Notes: generated by a model not told the origin, from the letters alone. DNA of 64,000 nt from Planifilum fimeticola (GCF_003001905.1 NZ_PVNE01000001.1:62001-126000), one strand, 5' to 3'. Positions 35,670-44,536 are shown, counted from the stretch's first letter. Numbers and translations: made by a program.

Positions 35670-35729
35670 TTTTCATCAACATGAAAATATAGTATGATAA
35701 ATTTGGGAAAGATCCCTATTAAGATCCCT
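35670..35729 (+). promoter_or_regulatory. Candidate promoter and operators of the RRNPP regulator gene
   Basis: A dyad TTTTCAT-CAAC-ATGAAAA (35670-35687) lies over the expected -35 region, TATGAT (35693-35698) is a -10 candidate, and AAGATCCCT is repeated directly at 35709-35717 and 35721-35729 (12-base period). These are plausible sites for autoregulation or control by another factor; none is proven. Confidence 0.45.
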
Positions 35730-35774
35730 TTAATGGGGTTGATTATGGAAAATACTCCCAAAGGAGTGGGAATC

Positions 35775-37112
35775 ATGATGAATACCTTGGATCTGGCGCA
35801 GACCGGCGAATTGATTCGAAAAATTCGCAAGGAACGCGGTCTGCGGCTCGAAGATCTGGCCGACGAAAACATCTCCCCGGCCACCATCAGCAACATTGAG
35901 CGGGGGATTCCCCATGTCCACGTGGATAAAATCCGCTACCTGCTGAACAAGCTGGATCTGGACATGGAACAGCTTCCCGAATTGATCACCGATAAACAGG
36001 AAGAGATGGAGACGATGAAACTCCGGCTGGTCTCCATCGAATCGATGATCGATTGCGGCAACGTAGACCAGGCCATCGATGAACTGAAAACATTTTCCGT
36101 CCCCGATGACCATCCCTACTCCGCCTACATCAGCCTCCTCAGAGGAAAAAGCCAGGTGAAAAAGCGCAAATGGCGGAGGGCGGAGCGGGAGCTGCTGAAC
36201 GCCATCCGCATCGCCAACCAGAACCCCCAGGCCAAAAGCAGCAACATCGCTGCCGGCAGCTATAACGAGCTGAGCATCATCAGCTATTTCAACAACAACG
36301 TGGAAAAAGCCCTCGACCTGGTGGAAAAAGGGCTGGAGGTCTTCATGGAGGATGGGGAGCGCAGCTATTTCAAATCGGTCCTGCTGGGAAACAAAGCCCT
36401 CTACCTGGAGCACCTGGACCGCGTACCGGAGGCGCTTCGGGTCGTCGAGGACCTTTGGGATACCATTCCCGAAATCCCCAGCATCGAAACGGTTCTCAAT
36501 CTGTACGAGCTTCGGTCCGTTCTGCTCCGGCGTTCCGGGATGTACGAGGAAGCCATCAACTATGCCAAGGAAGGCATCGAAATCGGTCGGATCAACAGAC
36601 AGACCGGTCGTCTGTTCCACCTGTGGACGGCTTTGGGCAGCGTCTATCTCAACATGAAAAAGTGGAACAAGGCGGAGATCGCTTTGAAAACCGCCCTTTC
36701 CGTCAGCGAAAACATGTTGTACCCCAACGGCCTCACTACCGTCTACACCAAGCTGGGGATTTTGTACATGAACCAGCAGAAATGGGAGGAAGCCCATAAA
36801 GCGATGAGTGAAGCCCGAAAGACGGGAGAACGTACGAATGATCTGCGGAGACTCGCCTTGGCCTACCTGGTGTCCGGAGATTGCCACCGGGCCGAGGGGG
36901 ACGACAGCAAGGCCGTTCCCTATTATCAGCAGGCGCTGCAACTGGCCCGCAAACAGCGAAACAAAAAACGGGAGTACGCCGCTCTCTTCCGCCTCGCCCA
37001 ATGCGTTGAACATACCAACGAGCAGGAATTTCACCAGTACGTGGAAAAGATGTATAAAGTACAAGTAGAACTTTCACAACCAGAGGGGATGGGGTATGAG
37101 GAAATTGAGTAA
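35775..37112 (+). CDS. RRNPP-type peptide-responsive regulator: XRE HTH plus TPR repeats
   Basis: A 445-residue cytosolic regulator. Residues about 11-66 form an XRE-type helix-turn-helix (LIRKIRKERGLRLEDLADEN, then ISPATISNIERG). The remainder is a helical TPR array, with repeats recognisable from about 150 to 430 (for instance EEAINYAKEGIEIGR, NKAEIALKTALSVSE, KAVPYYQQALQLARK). This is the layout of PlcR, NprR and related RRNPP sensors, which bind a re-imported peptide. ATG 35775 has AAAGGAG eight bases upstream. The next gene, overlapping its last 17 bases, encodes a secreted pre-propeptide, as in Rap-Phr and NprR-NprX pairs. Targets are unknown. Confidence 0.88.
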   Translation: MMNTLDLAQTGELIRKIRKERGLRLEDLADENISPATISNIERGIPHVHVDKIRYLLNKLDLDMEQLPELITDKQEEMETMKLRLVSIESMIDCGNVDQAIDELKTFSVPDDHPYSAYISLLRGKSQVKKRKWRRAERELLNAIRIANQNPQAKSSNIAAGSYNELSIISYFNNNVEKALDLVEKGLEVFMEDGERSYFKSVLLGNKALYLEHLDRVPEALRVVEDLWDTIPEIPSIETVLNLYELRSVLLRRSGMYEEAINYAKEGIEIGRINRQTGRLFHLWTALGSVYLNMKKWNKAEIALKTALSVSENMLYPNGLTTVYTKLGILYMNQQKWEEAHKAMSEARKTGERTNDLRRLALAYLVSGDCHRAEGDDSKAVPYYQQALQLARKQRNKKREYAALFRLAQCVEHTNEQEFHQYVEKMYKVQVELSQPEGMGYEEIE

Positions 37113-37236
37113 ACTGCTGACGGTATTCGTGCTGATGGCCCTTGCCTTTGCACCGGGAGTGGGTATCGACGCCCAGCATGCGTCGGGGGATGTGGCAAGT
37201 TCCGTCACCATCAAAGGGGATCCCGTTCACATCTGA
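37096..37236 (+). CDS. Phr/NprX-like secreted signalling pre-propeptide (46 aa)
   Basis: A 46-codon gene starting inside the 3' end of the TPR regulator (17-base overlap), with GAGGGG seven bases before ATG 37096. The product has a basic N-terminus (MRKLSK), a hydrophobic core LLTVFVLMALAFAPGVGI (residues 7-24) and a short polar tail ending in TIKGDPVHI. This is the standard build of a peptide pheromone exported by Sec, cut outside and re-imported by an oligopeptide permease. The mature signal is probably within the last 5-10 residues, but the cleavage site cannot be fixed. A terminator follows 62 bases after the stop. Confidence 0.78.
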   Translation: MRKLSKLLTVFVLMALAFAPGVGIDAQHASGDVASSVTIKGDPVHI

Positions 37237-37297
37237 GGCCCGGGTGAAACGACTGCCGGTTATTCAACTCCAGATCCGAGATGTTTGTCAACTGTCC

Positions 37298-37321
37298 ACC
37301 AGGGTCCTCCCTGGTTTTTTT
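37298..37321 (+). terminator. Terminator of the regulator-peptide operon
   Basis: Stem ACCAGGG/CCCTGGT with loop TCCT is followed by seven T. Confidence 0.85.
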
Positions 37322-37395
37322 ATGGGCCGAGCCTGTACAGGCAAGGGCGGAATGGCATAGAATAAGGAGGACATTCATGAAAGGAGTCATACAAT

Positions 37396-37734
37396 ATGAA
37401 CGCGCTCGCACCATCCGGTGAGGAAAAGCTGCTGGCGGCTCTCTGCCACGGCAGCGCCCTGTTCTTTCCCATCCTTCTCCCTCTGATCATTCTCCTGTTA
37501 AAACGGGACTCGCTCTTTGTGCGCAACCATGCCCGAGAAGCCCTGGTTTTTCATCTTTTCATGATTCTCGTGATGTTTTTATGCAAACTGTTGTTCATCG
37601 TCCTGATCGGTTTCCTGCTTCTCGGGATCGCCTTCCTTTTCTACGCGGTCACCACCGTCATCGCCGTGATTCGATCCTTGTCCGGCGGGGAATATCGTTA
37701 TCCCTTCACCAGCCAATGGGCGAGAAATTTGTAA
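37396..37734 (+). CDS. DUF4870 family small membrane protein
   Basis: A 112-residue protein with three to four hydrophobic segments. EKLLAALCHGSALFFP and FVRNHAREALVFHLF match DUF4870/Tic20-like proteins, whose function is unknown. GAAAGGAG precedes ATG 37396. It converges with the MFS gene on the other strand with only six bases between the stops. Confidence 0.8.
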   Translation: MNALAPSGEEKLLAALCHGSALFFPILLPLIILLLKRDSLFVRNHAREALVFHLFMILVMFLCKLLFIVLIGFLLLGIAFLFYAVTTVIAVIRSLSGGEYRYPFTSQWARNL

Positions 37735-37740
37735 AGGCAT

Positions 37741-38961
37741 CTATCGCCGCTTTCCTTCAGGAAGGGGCAGGTGACGAATCGCCAGCCAGGTGAAAACCGG
37801 AACAAATCCGACGACCAGGACAAGCCAGCGAAGCTGTTCCGGAGAGGGAGCCCGCTCCACCCACCAGAGAAAAAGGAGGAGACTGGAAATCCTCCCCACA
37901 TTGAGGGACAATTCCCGGGCGACCACGAATTCCACCCGGAAACGGGCGGTCTCCCGGCTTTCCCCGATCACATCGAACGCCATCGAAGTGAGGGGGATGA
38001 GGTACAGGGGGGAGAACAGGGCGGCCCCCACCCCCAAAACAAACAGCGTCCAAGTGTTCAGTTCCCACAGGATGGGCAAGCCCACCAACCCCATCATCAA
38101 GGACCCCAACAGGACGGACTCGTCCCTCCAGTCGGGACGCATAAACCGGCCCACCAAATAAAAAGTCACCAAGGAAACCAGGGAGGAAATCGCCAAAAAA
38201 TTGCCCAACACCCACTCGTCCTTGGCGGCGATATAGACGAGGAGTCCGATGAGAAAAGCGAAAATGCCTTCCCGGGCCCCTTGGGCGACCATGGCCAGGC
38301 TGACCCAGTACCAGCGGGTCCCCCGTCGGACTCCCAACCTCAAAATGTCCGTGAGCCGATATTCCCCCGAAGCGCGCCGGCGCTTCAACAGAAAGCTGAT
38401 GAGGACCGCCAATAAAAAAATTCCCAGCGAAAAGCTGAAAATGATCCGATATCCCGTGAGCTGATCCACCCGCTTGATGATCCAGCCCGACAACATCGGT
38501 GCGGCGATACCGGCCGCTGAAACCAAGAGGCCGTTGACGCCGTTAAAAATGTCCCGGTTATCCCGCTCGGTGATCTCGAAGTACAGCAGATTGAACGCCA
38601 GCCAATAAAAGCCCGACCCGATTCCCATGAAAACGCCCAGCAGGGTCACATGCTCGGCGCTTTCACGCCCCAATATCAACACCGACAGGTAAAAGACCGC
38701 CTGAAGAGCCACCCCCACACGCACCACCACCACCCGATCCACCCGTTTGGCCAGCCGTCCGGCCACCACAAACGCCGCCGCCATCGCCACGTAACTGATC
38801 AGATTAAACCATCCGATCAGGGCAAACCGGCTGTTGATCTTCCACAGATAGACATTGACAAACGTGTTGGACAGAGCGGTGGATGCGGCAAAGAGCCCGC
38901 TGATCAGCAGGAGAAGCCAAGCTTCCCTGTCCAGTTGTTTCCGGTCAGCAAGGAATTTCAT
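37741..38961 (-). CDS. MFS transporter
   Basis: A permease of about 406 residues with 11-12 hydrophobic segments, split in two halves by a charged loop near residue 190 (KRRRASGEYRLTDILRLG). It belongs to the MFS but no substrate-specific motif is recognised. ATG 38961 has GGTGAGG upstream; an in-frame ATG at 39021 would add 20 residues and cannot be excluded. It follows the broken rhomboid gene on the same strand. Confidence 0.78.
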   Translation of the reverse strand: MKFLADRKQLDREAWLLLLISGLFAASTALSNTFVNVYLWKINSRFALIGWFNLISYVAMAAAFVVAGRLAKRVDRVVVVRVGVALQAVFYLSVLILGRESAEHVTLLGVFMGIGSGFYWLAFNLLYFEITERDNRDIFNGVNGLLVSAAGIAAPMLSGWIIKRVDQLTGYRIIFSFSLGIFLLAVLISFLLKRRRASGEYRLTDILRLGVRRGTRWYWVSLAMVAQGAREGIFAFLIGLLVYIAAKDEWVLGNFLAISSLVSLVTFYLVGRFMRPDWRDESVLLGSLMMGLVGLPILWELNTWTLFVLGVGAALFSPLYLIPLTSMAFDVIGESRETARFRVEFVVARELSLNVGRISSLLLFLWWVERAPSPEQLRWLVLVVGFVPVFTWLAIRHLPLPEGKRR

Positions 38962-39045
38962 AAACGCCTCACCACGGGTTAGCATAACCAACAGGGACCA
39001 TCTTAACAGTTCCCGTTTCATGCCAACCCCGGAGCGATCCCTTTC

Positions 39046-39646
39046 TCATCGTTTCGGGCGAAGCAGAATCCCGGTGAGGAGAAAACCCGTGACCAATCCT
39101 CCCAGATGGGCGATCAAATTGATCTGCGGATCCAGGATGCTGATGAGAACGCTGATCCCGATCATGGCCAACAATCCCTTGCTCACTTCCGGCTCGATGG
39201 CCCGGCGGATGATGAGATACAGATAAACCCCCATCAGGCCGTAGATCGATCCCGACGCCCCGGCTCACTCCGGTTTGACCGAACCAGATCATGTACCAGT
39301 AGGTCATCAGGTTGCCGACAAACCCTGAAAACAAGTACAAAAACAAAAAGGAGATTCGCCCGAACAGCCATTCCAACTGGGGGCCGAATAGATACAGGGC
39401 AAAGCTGTTGAACAGGAAATGAAAAAGACCGATGTGGATGAAGATCGGCACCACCAGACGCCACCACTCCCCGTAGCTGACCAGAAGCGGTTCCAAGGCA
39501 CCGAAGCGGATCAAATTCGGTATGTATTGCGTGCCTCCCAGGAAGGTCATGATCAAGAAGAAAACCGCTTGCACCGAAAAAAGGGCAGTCACGACCGGAA
39601 ACAGGCGGGGAAATTGACGAAAGGGGATATGTGTGTGGCCGAACAT
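39046..39646 (-). pseudogene. Rhomboid family intramembrane serine protease, frameshifted at the active site
   Basis: From ATG 39646 (GAGGAGGGG upstream) the frame encodes rhomboid helices 1-3 (IFIHIGLFHFLFNSFALYLFGP contains the conserved HxxxN region) up to FGQTGVS near 39267. The catalytic GASGSIYGLMG block and the last helices continue in a different frame to the stop at 39046. Restoring two bases (GC in an AGCGCC context) would give a continuous protein of about 200 residues with the serine motif in place. This is a recent loss or an assembly error. Confidence 0.8.
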
Positions 39647-39657
39647 AAGACCCCTCC

Positions 39658-40509
39658 TCAGTGATTGGCCGATCCGACGCCCCGGACGATCGGCTGACCC
39701 ATCTTCAATGCTGTTCCCGACACCCAGTCGGAGGTCCACTCCACTCTCCCCGGTTCAAACAGTAGAATAACCGTTGAACCGAATTCAAACCGCCCCATCT
39801 CCTGTCCCTTGGATAGAGGGAGCGGCGGTTCGTACACCTTCCGCAGTCGCCCTCCGGCGGAACGGGTCGACACCTGCGGATCAAAATTGAGTCGAATGCT
39901 TCCCACATTGGTGGCCCCCACCTTGACCACGGCGATCCTTCCCAGGGAGGTGCGCATAAAGGTGATCAGGCGCTCATTTCGCACAAACAGGCGGGGAATG
40001 ATGCGAACGCCGAAATCGTTTACCGGAAACAGTTTCCCCGGTATGTAGGACACATGCGTTACTTCTCCGGCGGCCGGAGCGTGAATTCGGTGGTAATCAC
40101 GCGGACTGAGGTAAATGGTGACAAACTTTCCGCCCTCGAACGCAGCGGCCTGTTCGCTGTCCCCTCCCAGCAGATCTTCGAGTCGATAGGTTACTCCCTT
40201 TGTTTGGAGCAGGGTGCCCTCGGTGATCTCCCCCAACTGGGAAATCACTCCGTCGACCGGACTGACGCCCGTGTTTGGGGACGAATCCACGGGGCGGGCA
40301 TCCGGCTTCAGTTTCCGTATGAAAAACTCCAGCAGGTTTGGATAATCGCGCCAGGGTTTTTCCGCCTCTTCCAAGTTGATCCGGAATCGGCGGATAAAAA
40401 GGGGAATCGCAAACCGGCTGATCGGGCTGCGGGCCCAGCGACCCACCGCTCTGGACAGGGCATGTTTGGGGAGAAGATAAAAAAGGGACAAGAGGAAACG
40501 GTCCTTCAT
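39658..40509 (-). CDS. psd: Phosphatidylserine decarboxylase
   Basis: A 283-residue proenzyme that makes phosphatidylethanolamine. The self-cleavage site that yields the pyruvoyl group is F-G244-S245-T246, a variant of the LGST motif. The D-H-H side is visible in SPVDGVISQLG and SPRDYHRIHAPAAG. ATG 40509 has GAAGGAAAA directly upstream. It ends 12 bases before the rhomboid start on the same strand, so the two were probably co-transcribed. Confidence 0.92.
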   Translation of the reverse strand: MKDRFLLSLFYLLPKHALSRAVGRWARSPISRFAIPLFIRRFRINLEEAEKPWRDYPNLLEFFIRKLKPDARPVDSSPNTGVSPVDGVISQLGEITEGTLLQTKGVTYRLEDLLGGDSEQAAAFEGGKFVTIYLSPRDYHRIHAPAAGEVTHVSYIPGKLFPVNDFGVRIIPRLFVRNERLITFMRTSLGRIAVVKVGATNVGSIRLNFDPQVSTRSAGGRLRKVYEPPLPLSKGQEMGRFEFGSTVILLFEPGRVEWTSDWVSGTALKMGQPIVRGVGSANH

Positions 40510-40606
40510 TTTTCCTTCAAAAACCCTCCCTAACACAAATTAGAATGGAATTCGGCGAGTGAATCATACTTTCCTGGGCACAATACATACCGGAGGTGAT
40601 AAAAAA

Positions 40607-40789
40607 ATGGCTTTCCAACCCAAAGGACCGGCCCAAACCAATGCCCAGCAGGTCCGCCAAAAGAACCGGCAAGCGGCTCAGCAGCAACAACAACAATATC
40701 AAAATGAGTTTGCTTCTGAGACGAATGCGCAACAGGTTCGCCAGCAAAACCAACAAGCCGAAGCCCGCAAGCAACAAAACCAACAATAA
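40607..40789 (+). CDS. sspE: Gamma-type small acid-soluble spore protein
   Basis: A 60-residue Gln/Asn-rich protein with the repeated TNAQQVRQ unit (twice) and EFASET linker that define gamma-type SASPs, an amino-acid reserve in the spore core degraded at germination. Bacillus SspE has longer and more repeats; this is a short form. GGAGGTGAT lies seven bases before ATG 40607. It is divergent from psd and followed by a strong terminator. Expression in the forespore by sigma-G is expected but no clear sigma-G boxes were seen. Confidence 0.9.
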   Translation: MAFQPKGPAQTNAQQVRQKNRQAAQQQQQQYQNEFASETNAQQVRQQNQQAEARKQQNQQ

Positions 40790-40806
40790 CGGATATACTC
40801 ACGACG

Positions 40807-40844
40807 CCCATCCCGGGAAATCCGGGATGGGTTATTCGTTTTTT
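40807..40844 (+). terminator. Terminator of the gamma-SASP gene
   Basis: A 10-bp perfect stem CCCATCCCGG/CCGGGATGGG is followed by TTATTCGTTTTTT. It overlaps the end of the convergent DUF502 gene. Confidence 0.85.
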
Positions 40845-41422
40845 GGGGTTCCTTTGGAAACCCCCGCGGACAGGATGATCCGCATCGCTTCCTCCACGGA
40901 AAGATCCAACACTTCGATCTCCTCGCGCTCAAACCAGTGCAGATCCCCGGCAAACTGCATGCTTTGCGGGAGATAAACCCCCACGTATTCCTTGCCGTCC
41001 GACGTCTTGAAACAAGGCTCCTTCACCGTCAAAAAACCGATCCGCCGGGTGCCGGCGACCGGGACAAGAACCACCGTATCGAAGGATTTTTTCTCTCCGA
41101 AGAGGGAGTGAATGGTATCCTTCAAGGTCCCGTAAACGCCCTTGATGAAGGGGAGTCGGTGAATCAACCGGTCGATGAAGTCAAACACCTTCCGGGTCAA
41201 CCAGATCCGGGCCAAAAAACCGATGAAAAGCACGAGTCCCACCACGACCAACAAGCCGAGCCCGGGAAAGCGAAGGTTTTCCGGAAGCAAAGCAAGCCCC
41301 CATCCATTGACCAACCGGTATACATAGCGGAGCAGATAAACGGTACCGGCCAGGGGGAGAATCACCAGGAGCCCGCTGGTAAACATCAAGGTCAGCCGAC
41401 GAAAAACCCCCGAACCTTGCAT
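40832..41422 (-). CDS. DUF502 family membrane protein
   Basis: A 196-residue protein with two N-terminal membrane helices (residues about 12-34 and 52-72) and a cytosolic domain. GLLVILPLAGTVYLL, RLPFIKGVYGTLKDTI and VFLPQSM-like elements match DUF502, which has no assigned function. A GTGAAACG purine stretch and GGGGG lie before ATG 41422. It is monocistronic. Confidence 0.85.
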   Translation of the reverse strand: MQGSGVFRRLTLMFTSGLLVILPLAGTVYLLRYVYRLVNGWGLALLPENLRFPGLGLLVVVGLVLFIGFLARIWLTRKVFDFIDRLIHRLPFIKGVYGTLKDTIHSLFGEKKSFDTVVLVPVAGTRRIGFLTVKEPCFKTSDGKEYVGVYLPQSMQFAGDLHWFEREEIEVLDLSVEEAMRIILSAGVSKGTPKNE

Positions 41423-41587
41423 CGTTTCACCCCCTTCAAAAAATTTGTCGCATCCCTCGGTACTAGTTTAACACAGAAAAGATGGGACGACGGCCCGATT
41501 TTGCACGAAATGGACGGATATCGTTCCCCTTTGCCCCGTTCGGAAATATTCTATCAACATATCAAAACCTTTTAAGTAGGTGAATGA

Positions 41588-42886
41588 ATGAACCAGACAC
41601 GACATCATTGGCTGCGCGTTCATGGCCGGCGAATGGACTCCGCACTGCGGAATGACCTGATTCGCCGACTTCACCTGCTGCGCTGGATGCCCTGTTTTCT
41701 GCACCGGACCGCTCTCGGTGTGATGGAAAGCCTGACCCGCGTCCCGGTCCTGATTCAATTGGAAGCCAACCGGAAAAAAGAAACGGGAATCGTGGCCGCA
41801 GAACATCAGGCCCTCGAATTCCCGGTCAGGCGAGTCTTCGACAATCTCGGCCTGTACTCCTGTCGCCTTTCCCTGAAGCAAATCAAGGAATTGATGGAGC
41901 GACCCGAAGTCAGCAAGATTTACCTGGATCGGAAAGTGTACGCCCTTCTGGATACAGCCGCTCCCGCAACCCGAGCTCCCCTGGTTTGGGAAGCGGAAAA
42001 TCAGGGAGAAGGCGTCACCATCGCCGTGGTCGACACCGGCATCGATCCACATCCCGATCTCACCCGCCCCAACAACCGCATCGTCGCCTTCAAGGATTTT
42101 GTCGGCGGCCTCACCAAACCCTACGACGACAACGGACACGGCACCCATGTGGCCGGATGCGCCGCCGGAAACGGATACGCTTCCGACGGAAAATACAGGG
42201 GAACCGCCCCCCGGGCCCGGCTGGTCGGCGTCAAAGTGTTGGACAAAACCGGGGCGGGGAACTTGTCCGATGTGATTGCCGGGATCAAGTGGTGCATCGA
42301 CAACCGCGACCGGTACAACATCCGGATCATTTCCCTCTCCCTCGGCAGCCCTCCCAGCGGTTCCTACCGGGATGACCCCGTCTGCCGGGTCGTCGAAGAA
42401 GCCTGGAACCACGGCATCACCGTCATCGCCGCCGCAGGAAACAGCGGACCGGAAGCGGGAACCATATCCAGCCCGGGGAACCACCCGCGAATCATCACCG
42501 TGGGAGCCTCGGACGACAATGAAACCGCAGACCCCGGAAACGACACCATCGCCTCCTTTTCCAGCCGGGGTCCGACGGCAGACGGAGTGGTGAAACCGGA
42601 TCTGATCGCTCCCGGGGTGGAAATCACCTCCCTCCGGGTGCCGGGTTCCTATCTGGACAAAATGAGCGCGGACAACCGAACGGGCCAATACCTCACCCTG
42701 TCCGGCACCTCCATGTCCACACCCCTCGTGTCCGGCATCGCGGCCCTGATCCTGTCCGCTCATCCGGAACTCGATCCGGATCAAGTAAAGCAAAAATTGC
42801 TGTCCACGGCTCGGGATCTCGGATTTTCCCCCAACGAACAGGGCAAGGGTCTCGTCGACGCCTTCCGGGCCGTGTCAGCCGAATGA
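41588..42886 (+). CDS. S8 family subtilisin-like serine protease (AprX-like)
   Basis: A 432-residue subtilase with no signal peptide. The catalytic triad is in VVDTGIDPHP (Asp), NGHGTHVAG (His) and GTSMSTP (Ser). Residues 1-115 resemble the N-terminal inhibitor region (VPVLIQLEAN, then RVFDNLGLYSCRLSLKQI) seen in AprX-type intracellular or slowly maturing proteases. TAGGTGA lies upstream of ATG 41588. It is convergent with a second subtilase gene. Confidence 0.9.
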   Translation: MNQTRHHWLRVHGRRMDSALRNDLIRRLHLLRWMPCFLHRTALGVMESLTRVPVLIQLEANRKKETGIVAAEHQALEFPVRRVFDNLGLYSCRLSLKQIKELMERPEVSKIYLDRKVYALLDTAAPATRAPLVWEAENQGEGVTIAVVDTGIDPHPDLTRPNNRIVAFKDFVGGLTKPYDDNGHGTHVAGCAAGNGYASDGKYRGTAPRARLVGVKVLDKTGAGNLSDVIAGIKWCIDNRDRYNIRIISLSLGSPPSGSYRDDPVCRVVEEAWNHGITVIAAAGNSGPEAGTISSPGNHPRIITVGASDDNETADPGNDTIASFSSRGPTADGVVKPDLIAPGVEITSLRVPGSYLDKMSADNRTGQYLTLSGTSMSTPLVSGIAALILSAHPELDPDQVKQKLLSTARDLGFSPNEQGKGLVDAFRAVSAE

Positions 42887-42899
42887 GTTCTGCATGAAG

Positions 42900-42924
42900 A
42901 TGCCGTTTATCGCGGCATTTTTTT
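42900..42924 (+). terminator. Terminator between the convergent protease genes
   Basis: Stem ATGCCG/CGGCAT with a seven-base loop is followed by TTTTTTT. It serves the plus-strand protease. Confidence 0.75.
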
Positions 42925-44044
42925 ATATCCGCGCGTGCACCAGCATTTGGACGGACCGGTACGCATTCACTCTCCCCACTCCCGCACCCGTCACCGGAAC
43001 GGAAGAAGCGGACAAAATCCGACGAACCTGCTCGGGGGTCAAATCCGGCCTCAAATACAAAAGCAGGGCCACCGTTCCGACAACATGAGGGACCGCCATG
43101 GACGTCCCGCTCATTTCCCTCGTTCCCCCGTTGGTCCAGGAAGAGGGGATCATCTCTCCCGGGGCGGCCACATCCACCTCCCGACTGTGATTGCTGAAGG
43201 AAGCGATTTGTCCCCTTTTATCGGTTGCGGTGACAGCGATGGTCTCCGGATACCGGGCGGGAAAATCCACCCTTCCGTACATGCCTTTGTTTCCCGCGGC
43301 GGCCAGCATCACGATGCCCTTCCGATAAGCCTTGTATATCGCCCTCCTCAAGGATTCGCTCATCTTCTCCATCCCGAAGCTCATGTTCACCACTTGCATC
43401 TTGTTTTCAATGCACCAGTTGATGGCGCTGAGCAAATCGGACAGGTTGGCGGTTCCTTTTCGATTGAAGGCTTTGACCGCATAGATGTAGGCCCGAGGAG
43501 CCACACCGATGAGTCCCGATTCCACGGCGCATCCGGCAATTGTTCCCGCCACGTGGGTTCCGTGCCCGTTGTAATCGTAGGGGGAAAGCAGCGGGGACAA
43601 GATGTTGACTCCCCCGCGGTAATTGCTCTTCACCGCCGGGTGATCGTAGTCGATGCCCGTGTCGATCACCGCCACCTTCACCGCCTTGCCCCGGGTCATC
43701 GACCATACCTTGTTCGCCTCCACCTGCCGAACTCCCCAGGGAATGCTCGGCGCGGACCGGTCGGAGATTTTCCCTGCATAGGGCTCGGTGATGGTTACAC
43801 GGAGGTCCGGCTCCCAATGGAGCACATAAGGATGCCTCTCCAAAAGGCCAATCGCTTCCACATCGTGGACAAATTCACCGACCACCATCCCCAAATGGCG
43901 CAGAACGCGAACCGGCCGCCCGCCAAACCGGTAAAGGTCCCGACAGACGTCCTCGGGATCGCAGGATTCCTTCAGATGAAAAATGCGGCGGATTCTTTTC
44001 GTTCGACCGATCCAGGGTCGGGGGTCAGACCAAGGCAAAATCAT
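42923..44044 (-). CDS. S8 family subtilisin-like serine protease
   Basis: A 373-residue subtilase with an intact triad: Asp in VIDTGIDYDHP, His in NGHGTHVAGT and Ser in GTSMAVPH. It has an N-terminal propeptide-like region of about 100 residues and no obvious signal peptide. Sequence similarity to the neighbouring protease is limited to catalytic blocks, so it is not a recent duplicate. ATG 44044 has GGGGAG eight bases upstream and is preferred to GTG 44053. Confidence 0.88.
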   Translation of the reverse strand: MILPWSDPRPWIGRTKRIRRIFHLKESCDPEDVCRDLYRFGGRPVRVLRHLGMVVGEFVHDVEAIGLLERHPYVLHWEPDLRVTITEPYAGKISDRSAPSIPWGVRQVEANKVWSMTRGKAVKVAVIDTGIDYDHPAVKSNYRGGVNILSPLLSPYDYNGHGTHVAGTIAGCAVESGLIGVAPRAYIYAVKAFNRKGTANLSDLLSAINWCIENKMQVVNMSFGMEKMSESLRRAIYKAYRKGIVMLAAAGNKGMYGRVDFPARYPETIAVTATDKRGQIASFSNHSREVDVAAPGEMIPSSWTNGGTREMSGTSMAVPHVVGTVALLLYLRPDLTPEQVRRILSASSVPVTGAGVGRVNAYRSVQMLVHARI

Positions 44045-44128
44045 GTTGAACACTCCCCATCCTCACTTTTTGGGCTGGGATTGCATATATTGAGACCGAT
44101 TCGGCCATGCCAAAGGAGGGTAGTGAAT

Positions 44129-44536
44129 TTGCCACCCAACAAACGATCTTCACGGAGTACCGTCAGCAGCGAAGATCACCCCTCAATTCCGAAAATCTCC
44201 GATCGGCTCGAGGAACTGCACCTTCTGGCGCAGCAACTGTCCATGACCACCAGCGAAGTGGAACGCTGGATCAAAGCGATCAACAACTTGTCATCGATGG
44301 TTCAAGACCGAAAAAACCTGAACGACCTCGTTACCTTCCTGTACAACTGGCAAAATAAATCAAAAAGCGGAAAACAGGGGGGCAACAATCCGGCGAAGAC
44401 ATCGCGGCAGAGTGCCCTGCCGAATCAACCGATTTCCCGGGACGGAGACAGCCTGTATGACATCATCAATGCGCCGAATTTCACCCAGATCGTGGAGAAA
44501 GTGATGGCACGAAAGAAGAGGCGGAAAAAATTCTAG
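44129..44536 (+). CDS. Conserved-looking hypothetical protein
   Basis: A 135-residue charged protein, mostly helical, with a Ser/Asn-rich linker and a basic C-terminus (VEKVMARKKRRKKF). I do not recognise it. TTG 44129 lies nine bases after AAAGGAGG and fits best; an in-frame GTG at 44123 is closer. It is divergent from the subtilase gene. The codon pattern and strong ribosome site support a real gene. A spore role is possible from the neighbourhood but is only a guess. Confidence 0.62.
   Translation: MPPNKRSSRSTVSSEDHPSIPKISDRLEELHLLAQQLSMTTSEVERWIKAINNLSSMVQDRKNLNDLVTFLYNWQNKSKSGKQGGNNPAKTSRQSALPNQPISRDGDSLYDIINAPNFTQIVEKVMARKKRRKKF

Noticed and set aside
42935-44128. Extension of the gene at 44129 far upstream on the plus strand
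   Set aside because: The frame stays open only because it is antisense to the subtilase gene; the ribosome site is at 44113-44119.
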